Origin: Candidatus Hydrogenedentota bacterium | GTDB taxonomy: Bacteria; Hydrogenedentota; Hydrogenedentia; Hydrogenedentales; SLHB01 | DNA length: 64,000 nt | Assembly: GCA_013359265.1 (NCBI GenBank) | Contig: JABWCD010000024.1 | Coordinates: forward strand, 1-64,000 | Direction of reading: 5' to 3' | Shown here: piece after piece, positions 17,296-26,573 of the stretch | How the letters are laid out: each line of letters starts with the position of its first letter | How positions within the stretch are numbered: the stretch's first letter is position 1 | Translations under genes and position numbers: made by a program | The notes under the pieces: generated by a model | The model's database searches: none | What the model was told of the DNA's origin: nothing | The model's input: the letters and a program-made list of their open reading frames with translations, nothing else

Positions 17296-20200
17296 GGGCG
17301 TTGGACGCATTCGACCAATCTAACCTGACGCGGACGCAACTCGCGCTTTGGCTTGGGCAGAAGCTGCACCCCGACACACCGTTATACCATTCCTCGATGG
17401 GGCTTATTATCCCCAAGCGGATTGACCCGGCCGCGTTTACCGCGGCGTTCAAGAAGCTCGTGGAATGCAGCGACGCCTTGCGGACCGTCGTCACGCTCGA
17501 ACATGGCGTGCCGCAGCAGCACGCGCTTGAAGCGATCGCGTTCGATGTCGACTATGTCGATTTCTCGTCCGAGGCGGATCCGCACGCGGCGTATTGCGCG
17601 TGGTCAGACGAGCGCTGCCACCGCCCGTTCGACTTTCAGACGCGTCTGTTCGACTGCGCGCTGGCAAAGCTCGCCGACGACCAGTACGTGTGGTACACCT
17701 GCCAGCACCACATTATCTGCGACATGTTCTCGTTTCTCATTGCGATTCAGTACATGTCGGCGCTCTACGAGAAGGCGCTCGAAGGGACGCTGGACGAGGT
17801 CGAGCCGTTTCCGGCGTTCGCCGCGTACATCGAGGAGGAACTTGCGAACCGCGGCGCGCTGGGCGATGCGCAACAGCGCGCGTACTGGGAAGCGCGGCTA
17901 GCGCGCGAGCCCGATCCGATCTCGTTCTACGGCAAGCCGGTGCCGCGGCTGGTGGGCGCGAACTATCGCGAGAACGTGGATCTTGGCGAGAAACTGTCGC
18001 GGCAGATACGCGAGTTGGCTTGCGAGCTAACGGCGACGACGAAATCGGGCCACGCCGCGCAGTTCAATATTTTTGCGGCGATTTTGTTCGCGTACCTCAA
18101 TCGAATTTGCTCGGTGAACCGCCCGTCACTGGGGATGCCGTTCCACAACCGGCGCGACGACGTCCGCAAGCAGACCGTCGGCGTGTTCATGAGCGTATTG
18201 CCGCTGAGCGTTGACATCGATGATGGCGATACCCTGATGTCGCTGCTCGACAAGATTGGCGCCGAGGCGGCGTCCAACCTTCGCAACAGCCCGTATTTCA
18301 TCCACAACTTGATGCACACGCAGGCGCACGACGTGTTGGTGAACGGATTGTTCGCTCCATTTCCGGAGTTTGCAGGCGTCACGTGCGACATGCATTGGCC
18401 GCTGTTCCGCAACGTGCTCGATCCGATCGTGCTGAATTTCTACGAGAACCCGGCCACCGGCAATTTCGGGAACGTGTTCATCTTCAATTCGGCGATTTTT
18501 AACGCGGAGATGCGCCAGCTACTTATCCACGATTACGACCGGGTGGCGCATGCGTTGCTGGACAATCCGAACACGGCGATTCGCGACATCGATTTGCTGT
18601 CGGATGCCGACAAACGGCGATTGCTGGTCGAGTGGAGCGGATCGGATGCGCCGTTCCCCGAGAAGCAAACGATCCATCAACTGTTCGAGGCGCAGGTGGA
18701 GCGCACACCGGATGCGGCCGCCGTGGCCTTCGAGGGGCGCACGCTTTCGTATCGCGAGCTGAATGCGCGCGCAAATCAACTTGCCCGCCATCTGAAGGAA
18801 CTCGGGGTCGAGAAAGAGGTCCTGGTGGGCCTGTGTGTCGAACGGTCGCCGGAAATGGTGATCGGTCTGCTCGGCATTTTGAAAGCTGGCGGCGCGTACG
18901 TGCCGCTCGATCCCGCGTATCCATCGGACCGGATCGCGTTCATGCTCGAGGATTCGGGCGTGCACTTCCTCGTCACGAATGAGCGGTTACGCGCGACGCT
19001 GCCGACGAACGGCGCGAAGGTCGTATGTCTGGACAGCGATTCGGAGACGATCGCCGGGCGCGGTTCGGAGAACCTCGTCAACGGCGTCGAGGCGGGCAAC
19101 CTTGCGTATGTGATCTATACGTCCGGATCGACGGGCAAGCCTAAGGGGAGCATGCTCGAACACCGCGGCGTGTGCAATCTGATTTCGCACAAGGCGCGGG
19201 TGCTGCAAGTTGGCCCGGGCAGCCGCGTGCTCCAGTTCTGCTCGCTGAACTTCGACCCGTCGGTATGCGAAATATTCATGACCTTGTGCAGTGGCGGAAC
19301 GCTGTATTTGGTGCCGCAGGAGAAGGTAAGGGCGCCGGACGAGATTGCGCGCATTCTAAAGCACGAACGGATCAACGCGGCGCTGATGACGCCGTCATTG
19401 CTTCGGTCGCTCCCCAACGAGGAACTTCCGGATTTGAAAGTGATCGAATCCGGCGGAGAGGTGTGTTCGGCATCGCTGGTGACGCGCTGGGGCAAGGGAC
19501 GGAAGTTGTTCAACGCGTACGGTCCGACCGAGGCGACGGTGTGCGTGTCCGAGGCGTTGTGCGACGCGGGGACCAGCGAGGACCCGCCGATCGGAAAGCC
19601 AATACCGAATACGCGTCTGTATGTGTTGGACGATCAGATGCGACTGGTTCCGCCCGGCGTGCCCGGCGAGTTGTATATCGGCGGCGTGGGAGTGGGGCGC
19701 GGTTACCTGAACCGTCCGGATCTCACCGCGGAACGGTTTGTGAAGAACCCATTCAACGGGATCGGCGGCGATCGGTTGTACCGGTCCGGCGACCGTGTGC
19801 GGTACCGTGAAGATGGAAACATCGAATTCCTTGGCCGCGTCGATCAGCAGGTGAAAATCCGCGGGCATCGCGTCGAACTTGGCGAGATCGAATCGGTGCT
19901 TATTCAGTTTCCGGACGTTCGCGAGTGTGTGGTGGATGCGCGCGAGGACGCTTCGGGCGAAACGAAGCTTGTGGCGTATGTCGTGCCTCGGCGCACTGGA
20001 CAGCTCTTCGACGGCGAACTCAAGGGGTTTCTCCGCATGCTGCTGCCGGAGTATATGCTGCCGGCCGCGTACGTGACGCTCGATACGCTTCCGCTGAACA
20101 CGAACGGAAAGATCGATCGGCAGGCGCTTCCGAAGCCCGACCGCCAGGCGCACGCTCACACGGAAGCGGACTCGCCGCGCGATTCCATCGAACTCGAGTT

Positions 20201-21410
20201 GAAACTGATCTGGGAGCGCGTGCTCGAGGTTAGCCCCATCGGCGTTTCAGACCATTTTTTCGATGTTGGCGGCCATTCGTTGTCGGCAGTGCATCTCATG
20301 GACCAGATTCACCGGCACTTTGGCGTGCGGCTCTCGCCGGCCACCCTGTTCGACTCGCCGACGATCGAGTCGCAGGCCGGACTGATTCGCGACAGCAACA
20401 AGAGCGTTCCCGCGCCCATCGTCGTACCGTTGCACGGCGCGGGCACGAAGACGCCGTTTTACTGCATCCATCCCGCGCCGGGCACGGTGTTCTGTTACAT
20501 GCCGATCGTCGCGCATTTGGACGAAGACCGGCCGTTTTACGGGATTCAAGCGCCGACCGTGGACGGCGTGGGGACGGTCATCACGTCGATACCGGAAGCG
20601 GCGCGCATGTACATCGCGGCGATTCGCGAGCAGCAGCCACATGGCCCATACATGTTGGGTGGCCATTCGTCGGGAGGGAACATTGCGTTCGAGATGGCGC
20701 AGCAGTTGCGGGCGCAGGGCGAAGAGGTCCGCCTGCTCGTGATGCTCGACAGCATGGCCCCCGTGCCGGGTGGCCGTTCGGAAGATTTGTACCGCATCAT
20801 CGTGGACGTGACGAACGACACGATCTGGCTCGCGAGTATCGTTCTGCTGGTCGAGCATTTCTTCTCAGCCAACCTGGGCGTCACGTACAAGCAGCTTCGC
20901 GGGATGCCGATGGAGCGGCAACTCGAAACCGTGCTGGACGCGTTGAAGCGCATCAAGTTTGTGGCGCCGACGGCGGATACGGGCGCCATTCGGGGCATGG
21001 TCGAGAATTTCAAGCGCACGCTGCAATCGACCATGCAATACCGGCCGGACGTGTATGACGGGAAAATCGCGTTTCTGCGCACGAACGATTTGTTCACCGC
21101 GATGCCGGACGGAATCATGGTGGAATCGATACTGAAATACATCAAGGCGCTCGTCACGAATTGGCGCGTGTCGCTGCGCGTGCTTCCGCAGATTTTGCGC
21201 GACATGTTGACGACGCTGTTCCGCTCCGGCGCGCTGCGGAAATACTTTTCCGACGAGTCGCTCGGCTGGCGGCGCTACACAACCCAGCCGGTGTCGGTGC
21301 ATCCGGTCCCCGGAAACCACATCACGATGCTGACCGAACCGAATGCGAAGGACGTTGCGAGGATACTTTCGGAGTGTCTCGACACCGCGGACTCGACGGC
21401 GGCGCGCTGA
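17292..21410 (+). CDS. Single-module non-ribosomal peptide synthetase (C-A-T-TE)
   Basis: Protein of 1372 aa. Condensation domain (about 1-430) with QHHIICDMF, the HHxxxD motif near 138, though the usual glycine after D is replaced by M. Adenylation domain (about 450-950) with YTSGSTGKPKG near 607, NAYGPTEATVC near 740 and LPLNTNGKIDRQAL near 940. Carrier domain with DVGGHSLSAVHL, phosphopantetheine serine near 997. Thioesterase domain (about 1040-1372) with GGHSSGGN (S near 1126) and a late PGNHITML histidine near 1343. By-eye alignment to GrsA gives specificity residues D-P-C-M-I-S-A-V-C-K; I cannot name the substrate. A lone module with both C and TE should join one activated amino acid to a separate acyl or amine substrate. 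GTG start overlaps the upstream stop. Confidence 0.95.
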   Translation: MRALDAFDQSNLTRTQLALWLGQKLHPDTPLYHSSMGLIIPKRIDPAAFTAAFKKLVECSDALRTVVTLEHGVPQQHALEAIAFDVDYVDFSSEADPHAAYCAWSDERCHRPFDFQTRLFDCALAKLADDQYVWYTCQHHIICDMFSFLIAIQYMSALYEKALEGTLDEVEPFPAFAAYIEEELANRGALGDAQQRAYWEARLAREPDPISFYGKPVPRLVGANYRENVDLGEKLSRQIRELACELTATTKSGHAAQFNIFAAILFAYLNRICSVNRPSLGMPFHNRRDDVRKQTVGVFMSVLPLSVDIDDGDTLMSLLDKIGAEAASNLRNSPYFIHNLMHTQAHDVLVNGLFAPFPEFAGVTCDMHWPLFRNVLDPIVLNFYENPATGNFGNVFIFNSAIFNAEMRQLLIHDYDRVAHALLDNPNTAIRDIDLLSDADKRRLLVEWSGSDAPFPEKQTIHQLFEAQVERTPDAAAVAFEGRTLSYRELNARANQLARHLKELGVEKEVLVGLCVERSPEMVIGLLGILKAGGAYVPLDPAYPSDRIAFMLEDSGVHFLVTNERLRATLPTNGAKVVCLDSDSETIAGRGSENLVNGVEAGNLAYVIYTSGSTGKPKGSMLEHRGVCNLISHKARVLQVGPGSRVLQFCSLNFDPSVCEIFMTLCSGGTLYLVPQEKVRAPDEIARILKHERINAALMTPSLLRSLPNEELPDLKVIESGGEVCSASLVTRWGKGRKLFNAYGPTEATVCVSEALCDAGTSEDPPIGKPIPNTRLYVLDDQMRLVPPGVPGELYIGGVGVGRGYLNRPDLTAERFVKNPFNGIGGDRLYRSGDRVRYREDGNIEFLGRVDQQVKIRGHRVELGEIESVLIQFPDVRECVVDAREDASGETKLVAYVVPRRTGQLFDGELKGFLRMLLPEYMLPAAYVTLDTLPLNTNGKIDRQALPKPDRQAHAHTEADSPRDSIELELKLIWERVLEVSPIGVSDHFFDVGGHSLSAVHLMDQIHRHFGVRLSPATLFDSPTIESQAGLIRDSNKSVPAPIVVPLHGAGTKTPFYCIHPAPGTVFCYMPIVAHLDEDRPFYGIQAPTVDGVGTVITSIPEAARMYIAAIREQQPHGPYMLGGHSSGGNIAFEMAQQLRAQGEEVRLLVMLDSMAPVPGGRSEDLYRIIVDVTNDTIWLASIVLLVEHFFSANLGVTYKQLRGMPMERQLETVLDALKRIKFVAPTADTGAIRGMVENFKRTLQSTMQYRPDVYDGKIAFLRTNDLFTAMPDGIMVESILKYIKALVTNWRVSLRVLPQILRDMLTTLFRSGALRKYFSDESLGWRRYTTQPVSVHPVPGNHITMLTEPNAKDVARILSECLDTADSTAAR

Positions 21411-21533
21411 TCGGGCTATTGTTCCATGCCGCCTGGGCCGAGCGGCGAGGCGGGTCGACGGGCTGTTATTGGGGAGAGCCATCGAAGCGGTGGGGGTCCC
21501 GGTGCGCGGAGCGCTTCCGACCGGCGCGACGTG

Positions 21534-22340
21534 TTACAGGCCAGCGTGGTTGACGAGCTGGCGCGTGATGAGGCGCACAAGACGCAGCGTGAGCCAACGG
21601 GGCGAAAGCCTCACGAGGAACGCGGCGAACTGCGTGAAGAACGGCGCCGCGATGGCGCGTTTACCCAAGGTATTCAGCGCAAGCGCGGCAATACTCTCCG
21701 GTGTCGACGAGTACTGCTGAATCCGGTCGCAGTCCTCCTTCGAGAACCCTTCGGTCCTGAAGAAGTCCGTCTTCATTCCCGCGGGGCACACTGTCAAGCA
21801 GTCGATCGGCGAGTTCCGCAGTTCGCCCCACAACGATTCGCCGAAGTGCAGCAGAAACGCTTTCGACCCGCAGTACACGGATTCGTAGGGGCAGGAGATA
21901 AACGCTTGCAGCGAGGACACGATGATGACCGCTCCGGCGTTGCGTTCGAACATTTGTGGGAGATACGCACGCGTGAGCAGAACGGGCGCAAGGCAGTTTA
22001 GTTTCACGAGCAGTTCGAGCTTCGCGGGGTCGCGGGTCTCAAAGTTTCCGCCGTGCGCCACGCCGGCGCAGTTTACGAGAATGCCGATGGGAATATCGGA
22101 TGTGAATTCGACCAGCCGCGCTACTGCGCGGTCTGACGCGAGGTCGAGTTCCAGCGGCCGGCATGCGATGGCATGCTTTTCCGACAGTTCATGCGCCAAC
22201 GCGGACAGCGCTTCCTCACCCAATCCGACGAGCACGCAATTCACGCCCGCCGCGGCGATCTGCCGTGCGAACTCGCGTCCCAATCCGGACGACGCGCCGG
22301 TGACGAGCGCCCAGCCGTTGTAGTGCTTCAGGTCTTTCAT
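21534..22340 (-). CDS. Short-chain dehydrogenase/reductase
   Basis: Classical SDR of 268 aa, an NAD(P)-dependent oxidoreductase. Visible motifs are the nucleotide-binding TGASSGLGREFA (about 15-26), the NCAGVAHGG region (NNAG equivalent), a serine in IIVSSLQAF and the YCGSK active site (Y and K about 155-159). The ATG at 22340 has no strong ribosome binding site. The gene lies convergent to the NRPS (123 nt between stops) and downstream of the UGT-like glycosyltransferase on the same strand, 68 nt away. A tailoring role for the NRPS product, or lipid metabolism, is inferred from position only. Confidence 0.9.
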   Translation of the reverse strand: MKDLKHYNGWALVTGASSGLGREFARQIAAAGVNCVLVGLGEEALSALAHELSEKHAIACRPLELDLASDRAVARLVEFTSDIPIGILVNCAGVAHGGNFETRDPAKLELLVKLNCLAPVLLTRAYLPQMFERNAGAVIIVSSLQAFISCPYESVYCGSKAFLLHFGESLWGELRNSPIDCLTVCPAGMKTDFFRTEGFSKEDCDRIQQYSSTPESIAALALNTLGKRAIAAPFFTQFAAFLVRLSPRWLTLRLVRLITRQLVNHAGL

Positions 22341-22408
22341 GGCATTTCTGGAGTGAACTTCGGAATGGCGAGAGTGTACAGGAAGCGGGGAGGGCGTGGC
22401 AGCGCGCG

Positions 22409-23653
22409 CTATGTGAGCGTGTGACCGGCCGGTTCGCCGCTGCGCGCAACCTCCTCGAGAATGCGCGCGGCGGTCGCTGCACCCGTGGCGCTCGCGACGG
22501 TGGACGAGAAGCGTTGGGACGCCTCGCGGTACTTGGGATTGGACATGACTTCGTTCAGCGCATCGACCAACCATTTGGACGACGTCTTGCGCGCCTGGCT
22601 GCACAGGCCCATGCCGCGGCGCTGGAGCATTTCCCCGGTGAGCTTTTGTTCGAGCTGGTTCCACAGCGCAATCATGGGCACGCCCGCTTCCAGCGCCTGG
22701 TACATGGTGCTGTTGCCGCCGTGGAAGATAATCGCTTTGCAGTGCTTCAGCACGGCGCGGCCGGGCGCGTATTCGGCGATGCGGAAATTGGGCGGCGCCA
22801 TGGCGATGGTTTCCTGCGTGGCCTGGCCGCCGGTGGTGACGACAAACCGGTACGGCAGTTTTGCGAAGTCGGCGTACACGCGGCGCAAAAGCGGATCGAG
22901 CATGCCCGTTGTGCCGAGCGAGAAATAGATGTTGGTCTGGCCATCCTGCAGTTCGTCGAACCAGTCCGGCATGGGCACCGGCGGCTCGGAAAGAATTGGG
23001 CCGACCATCTTCCAGTTCCAATCTTTTGGATACTCGTAGAGTCCGTCGAGGTCGGGCGAGATCATGGGGATGGACTTGAACAATCGGACGGAGTCGATCG
23101 GTTTCTTGTTGTACTTGGCGTAGATGGGACGGCGAAAGCGTTCGAGATAGAGCTTGTCCCACACCTGAATTGCGGGATAGGTAATTGAGGGCCACGAGAC
23201 GAACTTGCCCGCGTAGGAATTCGTAATTCCCGCGGCGGGAATGCCGCGCACGTAGGCCGCGTTGCTGGCGGCGATCGAGGCGTCCCCACAAATAATGTCG
23301 GGCTTCTCCTTGTCGATTGCGTCGATGTAGCCCTGGAATATTTTGTCCAGCGGTGTCCAATGGCCGAGGTTGAGCAGATCGAGCCCGACAAACAGGAAGC
23401 CCTTGGTCTCCAAGCGATTGAAGATGTACCCGTAGTCCTGTTCCTGGACGTGTACCCACGGGAAGCCGCTCTTGACGGCGACGTTGCTGCGCCAGCCGGG
23501 CCGTTCGGGGTCCTCGACTGCGAAGACAACCTGGTGTCCCCGGTCGCGCAACACTTTGCCTATCTCGACACACCGGCAGATGTGCGAGAGCATGTAGGAC
23601 ATGGGCGCAAACATGAACTTGAGGGGGCGGCCATTCGCCGGTAGATTGCTCAA
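22409..23653 (-). CDS. UGT/MurG-like glycosyltransferase (GT1/GT28 fold)
   Basis: GT-B glycosyltransferase of 414 aa, similar in layout to macrolide and sterol glucosyltransferases. The C-terminal donor site is clear: IFHGGNSTMYQALEAGVPMI (about residues 315-334), preceded by IYFSLGTTGMLDPLL and RFVVTTGGQA. The N-terminal half has FMFAPMSYMLSHICRC and GHQVVFAVED, typical of the acceptor side. I chose TTG at 23653 because GGAGG sits 5 nt upstream; a TTG at 23710 and an ATG at 23614 lack such a site. It lies upstream of the SDR gene and may glycosylate the product of the nearby NRPS. Confidence 0.9.
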   Translation of the reverse strand: MSNLPANGRPLKFMFAPMSYMLSHICRCVEIGKVLRDRGHQVVFAVEDPERPGWRSNVAVKSGFPWVHVQEQDYGYIFNRLETKGFLFVGLDLLNLGHWTPLDKIFQGYIDAIDKEKPDIICGDASIAASNAAYVRGIPAAGITNSYAGKFVSWPSITYPAIQVWDKLYLERFRRPIYAKYNKKPIDSVRLFKSIPMISPDLDGLYEYPKDWNWKMVGPILSEPPVPMPDWFDELQDGQTNIYFSLGTTGMLDPLLRRVYADFAKLPYRFVVTTGGQATQETIAMAPPNFRIAEYAPGRAVLKHCKAIIFHGGNSTMYQALEAGVPMIALWNQLEQKLTGEMLQRRGMGLCSQARKTSSKWLVDALNEVMSNPKYREASQRFSSTVASATGAATAARILEEVARSGEPAGHTLT

Positions 23654-23749
23654 GAGTTCCTCCACAGCCGGACAGATTGCAGCCCTAGTCTGAGTGTAGA
23701 TATTGGACAAGGATAATGAAGCGTTGGTTTCACCGCGCCCTCGGGTCAG

Positions 23750-25339
23750 CTAGTTGGCAACCTTGATTGCCGCAAAGTACGCCGCCTCGTAGGACCATCC
23801 GTTGGCGCAGTTCTCGACGCGGACGTCGATGTCTTTGTTTGTATAGGGCATGAGGTCGAACGTGACGGTCGTCCATTCGCCCTTGGTGCCGACGATTTTT
23901 TCGATCTTCGGTTCGTTGTTGATAGAGACCTTCAACAGGTAGTCGCCCCGCCTGTCGGACGCCGTATCGATCATCAACTGCGGGCGTCCGCCGGCGGGAA
24001 CATGGAACGAGGCGACGATTGCCGCGGGCTCCGATTCGCTGACAGGATGCAGCACGAGTACGTTGTCGCGGCCCAGGGCGCTCCCACGAACGCCGGGCTG
24101 CATGTCGCGGCCGCAGGAAAGCAAGGTCCAATTGGGGTCCCACCAGTTCAATTCCTGTTGTGCGACGGGTACGGCGAGCATTTCCTTCTGATCGGTCCAT
24201 TGTTCTAGCGTGGCTGGGGGCTGCGGCGATTGCGCGGCGAACGAATACGCATCCGCGGACACGGTCCCGCCGGCGCGCCGGACGATATCTTCGGTGACGC
24301 GTTGGCACGCGGGTAAGAGCGTGTTGAACGAATAGCCGGTGTGCGAGAACTTCCTGTCGGCGATTGCCGCGATGCCGCCGGTGAACGATTCTTCGATCGC
24401 GTTGAACCCCTTCATGCAGCCGAGCACGCCCGCGGCGTTCGACGGATTGCAGTCGGCGTCTTGTCCGCAACGCGTGGCGATTTCGACGGTCTTGGCGAAA
24501 TCGCCGTTGCCGTAGAGCAGGCCCATGACGATGTAGGCGCCGTTGAGTTTTGCGTCGATATTGAAGGGATCGCCGGGCGCGCAGTCGACGTCGTCTTGCC
24601 ACTTTTTCTCGATCTTGTTCCATGCCGCGAGCCAGTCGTCGGGCGATTCCGCGTGCCATTCGATCACATCGGATATGCACTGGTGGTATAGCGACTCTTT
24701 CGGAATGCAGGCGAGTCCCGCTTCGACGACCTTGCGCACGTCGTTGTCTTCAAAGTAGGCCGCTGTGTACATGCCGGCGACGAACATGCCGCCGTAGAGG
24801 CCGTCGCCGTAGTTCATGATGCGGCCGAAGACATCGCAGAGGCGGTTCGATTCGCGCGGAAGGCCCGGGCAGAGAATTCCAAACAGGTCTGCTTCGATCT
24901 GGAAATCGATGTCGTCTGCGTGGCGGTTGTACATGGGATGACCGGACATTGGAGGCATGATGCCGTGACGGCAATTCTCGCGGCCGTAGTGGTTTGCGTG
25001 CCAGAGCGGATAGCCGGTGTTCGCGAAGGCTTTGCCCGCCTGCTCGTAGGTTACGCCGAGGCCATGATCTTCGATGGCCTTCAGAAACGTCAGCTCGACG
25101 TAGCAGTCGTCCTGATCGATGGCGCCAGCGATGCGATCGGACGTCCACTCTCGAAGCGGATCGGTAATCGGTTTTGCGTTCGAGCGGAATTCGTAGGGCG
25201 CGCCATAGCACACGCCGATCATCTGTCCCGCCCATGCGCCCTTGCATTTGTCGAGGTATTTCTCCTTTGACAAGGTCACGGTATCGGCGGACGCAATGAA
25301 TATGCTTGCATAAATCGCGGCCACGACAAATCGGTACAT
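23750..25339 (-). CDS. Exported ADP-ribosylglycohydrolase-fold protein
   Basis: Protein of 529 aa: signal peptide (about 1-18), an ADP-ribosylglycohydrolase (DraG-like) fold to about residue 370, then a C-terminal beta-rich domain (about 390-529, ending YFAAIKVAN) that may bind carbohydrate. Canonical DraG proteins carry GDALG, DDT and GxDTDT motifs. Here the equivalents read GVCYGAPYEF (D replaced by V), DQDDCYVEL (DD at 77-78 kept, T replaced by C) and GQDADCNPSNAAG (both D kept near 292-296, T replaced by C). The metal-binding aspartates therefore remain while neighbouring residues changed. Export and sugar-processing neighbours argue for a glycoside rather than ADP-ribosyl-protein substrate; that is inference. 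GGGAGGG 7 nt upstream supports the start. Confidence 0.87.
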   Translation of the reverse strand: MYRFVVAAIYASIFIASADTVTLSKEKYLDKCKGAWAGQMIGVCYGAPYEFRSNAKPITDPLREWTSDRIAGAIDQDDCYVELTFLKAIEDHGLGVTYEQAGKAFANTGYPLWHANHYGRENCRHGIMPPMSGHPMYNRHADDIDFQIEADLFGILCPGLPRESNRLCDVFGRIMNYGDGLYGGMFVAGMYTAAYFEDNDVRKVVEAGLACIPKESLYHQCISDVIEWHAESPDDWLAAWNKIEKKWQDDVDCAPGDPFNIDAKLNGAYIVMGLLYGNGDFAKTVEIATRCGQDADCNPSNAAGVLGCMKGFNAIEESFTGGIAAIADRKFSHTGYSFNTLLPACQRVTEDIVRRAGGTVSADAYSFAAQSPQPPATLEQWTDQKEMLAVPVAQQELNWWDPNWTLLSCGRDMQPGVRGSALGRDNVLVLHPVSESEPAAIVASFHVPAGGRPQLMIDTASDRRGDYLLKVSINNEPKIEKIVGTKGEWTTVTFDLMPYTNKDIDVRVENCANGWSYEAAYFAAIKVAN

Positions 25340-25360
25340 GTGCGCCCTCCCTGAAGGCGA

Positions 25361-26521
25361 TTAGTCGCCTTCCACGATCCACTCCGGCGTGAACGCGGCG
25401 TGTTTGATTGACTTGCCTGCGTCGTCCGAGTGCGTATACGACACGTGGATGCGGCCGTCCTTACCCTGGATGGCCGTGGGATACGCGTAGCTGCCTTTGC
25501 GGGGTTCGCTGCGATCCAGGTGGCGCGTCCATTTCCACGTCGCGCCTTCGTCATCGGACATTGTGACGGCCAGCGAGTGACGGCCGTTTTCCGTGTCGTT
25601 GTACACGAACGCCCAGCGGCCGTCCGCCAGGTTCAACGCGGCGACGCTTGCGCCGGGGTTTGGCAGTTCCGTATCGCGTGCCGCGGACCACGTCGCGCCG
25701 TCGTCGCCCGACGTTGCGAAGAGCACGCGATTTGGCGGGCCGCCACTATCGCGGCAGAATGCGACGAGTTGCCCGCTCTTTTTGCGGAAGATGGTGGGCT
25801 GGATCGGCGCGAACCCGATGATCGGCAAGCTCGGTTTCCACGTCTCGCCGAGATCGTCGGTGATGGCGATCAATCCGGCGTTGTAGCCATCCGAATACAG
25901 CGGCACCAGGATACGGCCCGATGGCAACGCGACCGGGACCGCGCGGGTCATCCAGCCGAGCTGGCGCTTGATGCGGTCCTTCGATGCGTCGACGAGCATT
26001 TTGGTGTATTGCGGCGCGTACTCCGCCCACATTGGTTCATCGGGGTTCAGCTCCTTGAAGCGATCCTCGGTGGCTTTCGCGAATTCGTCGCCGGGCTGCA
26101 ACAGGATTACGTCCTGCCACGACCAATTGGGCGCACCTTTGCCGGTGTAGTCGTCGGCGCGCCGGTATTTCAAGAGGCATTGCTCCCACTTGTTCGCCTG
26201 CACCACGACCCAGAACAGCCAGAGCCGGTCCCTCGAGTCGATGAACAAGGTTGGGTTGCAGTCGGGATGGTCCGGCGTGTCCGCCATGGTGAAGACGGGA
26301 CTCCACGATTTCGCGCCCTTCTTCAGGCGGGCGCCCTGGATTTTCACATCGTTCGCGCTGCGTTCGCCGGACCCGTAGAACCAGCATGCGATGAGGTCTC
26401 CGTTCTTGCATTCGACGACGGCGCTTCCGTGGCAGTGTTTCTCCTGCGGCGGGAAGATCAGTTCCGATTGCGCCCCGGCTGACGCCCCCGTAACGAATGC
26501 GATAGCAAACAATGTAGTCAT
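25361..26521 (-). CDS. Exported sialidase/BNR-repeat protein
   Basis: Protein of 386 aa with the six-bladed sialidase-like propeller. Asp-box-like repeats are visible: SGDDGATWS, MSDDEGATWKW and TDDLGETWKP. An N-terminal signal peptide (MTTLFAIAFVTGASAGAQS) directs export. The start at 26521 is favoured by AAGGAG about 8 nt upstream; an upstream ATG at 26620 would run back through the stop of the ADH gene. It is followed 21 nt downstream by the ADP-ribosylglycohydrolase-fold gene, so the two are probably co-transcribed. Many such planctomycete-like proteins are annotated exo-alpha-sialidase without proof of that specificity. Confidence 0.87.
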   Translation of the reverse strand: MTTLFAIAFVTGASAGAQSELIFPPQEKHCHGSAVVECKNGDLIACWFYGSGERSANDVKIQGARLKKGAKSWSPVFTMADTPDHPDCNPTLFIDSRDRLWLFWVVVQANKWEQCLLKYRRADDYTGKGAPNWSWQDVILLQPGDEFAKATEDRFKELNPDEPMWAEYAPQYTKMLVDASKDRIKRQLGWMTRAVPVALPSGRILVPLYSDGYNAGLIAITDDLGETWKPSLPIIGFAPIQPTIFRKKSGQLVAFCRDSGGPPNRVLFATSGDDGATWSAARDTELPNPGASVAALNLADGRWAFVYNDTENGRHSLAVTMSDDEGATWKWTRHLDRSEPRKGSYAYPTAIQGKDGRIHVSYTHSDDAGKSIKHAAFTPEWIVEGD

Positions 26522-26573
26522 GCGGAAAGTCTCCTTGCCATGTTTAACATCAGGCTTGCCGACGTACAAATCC

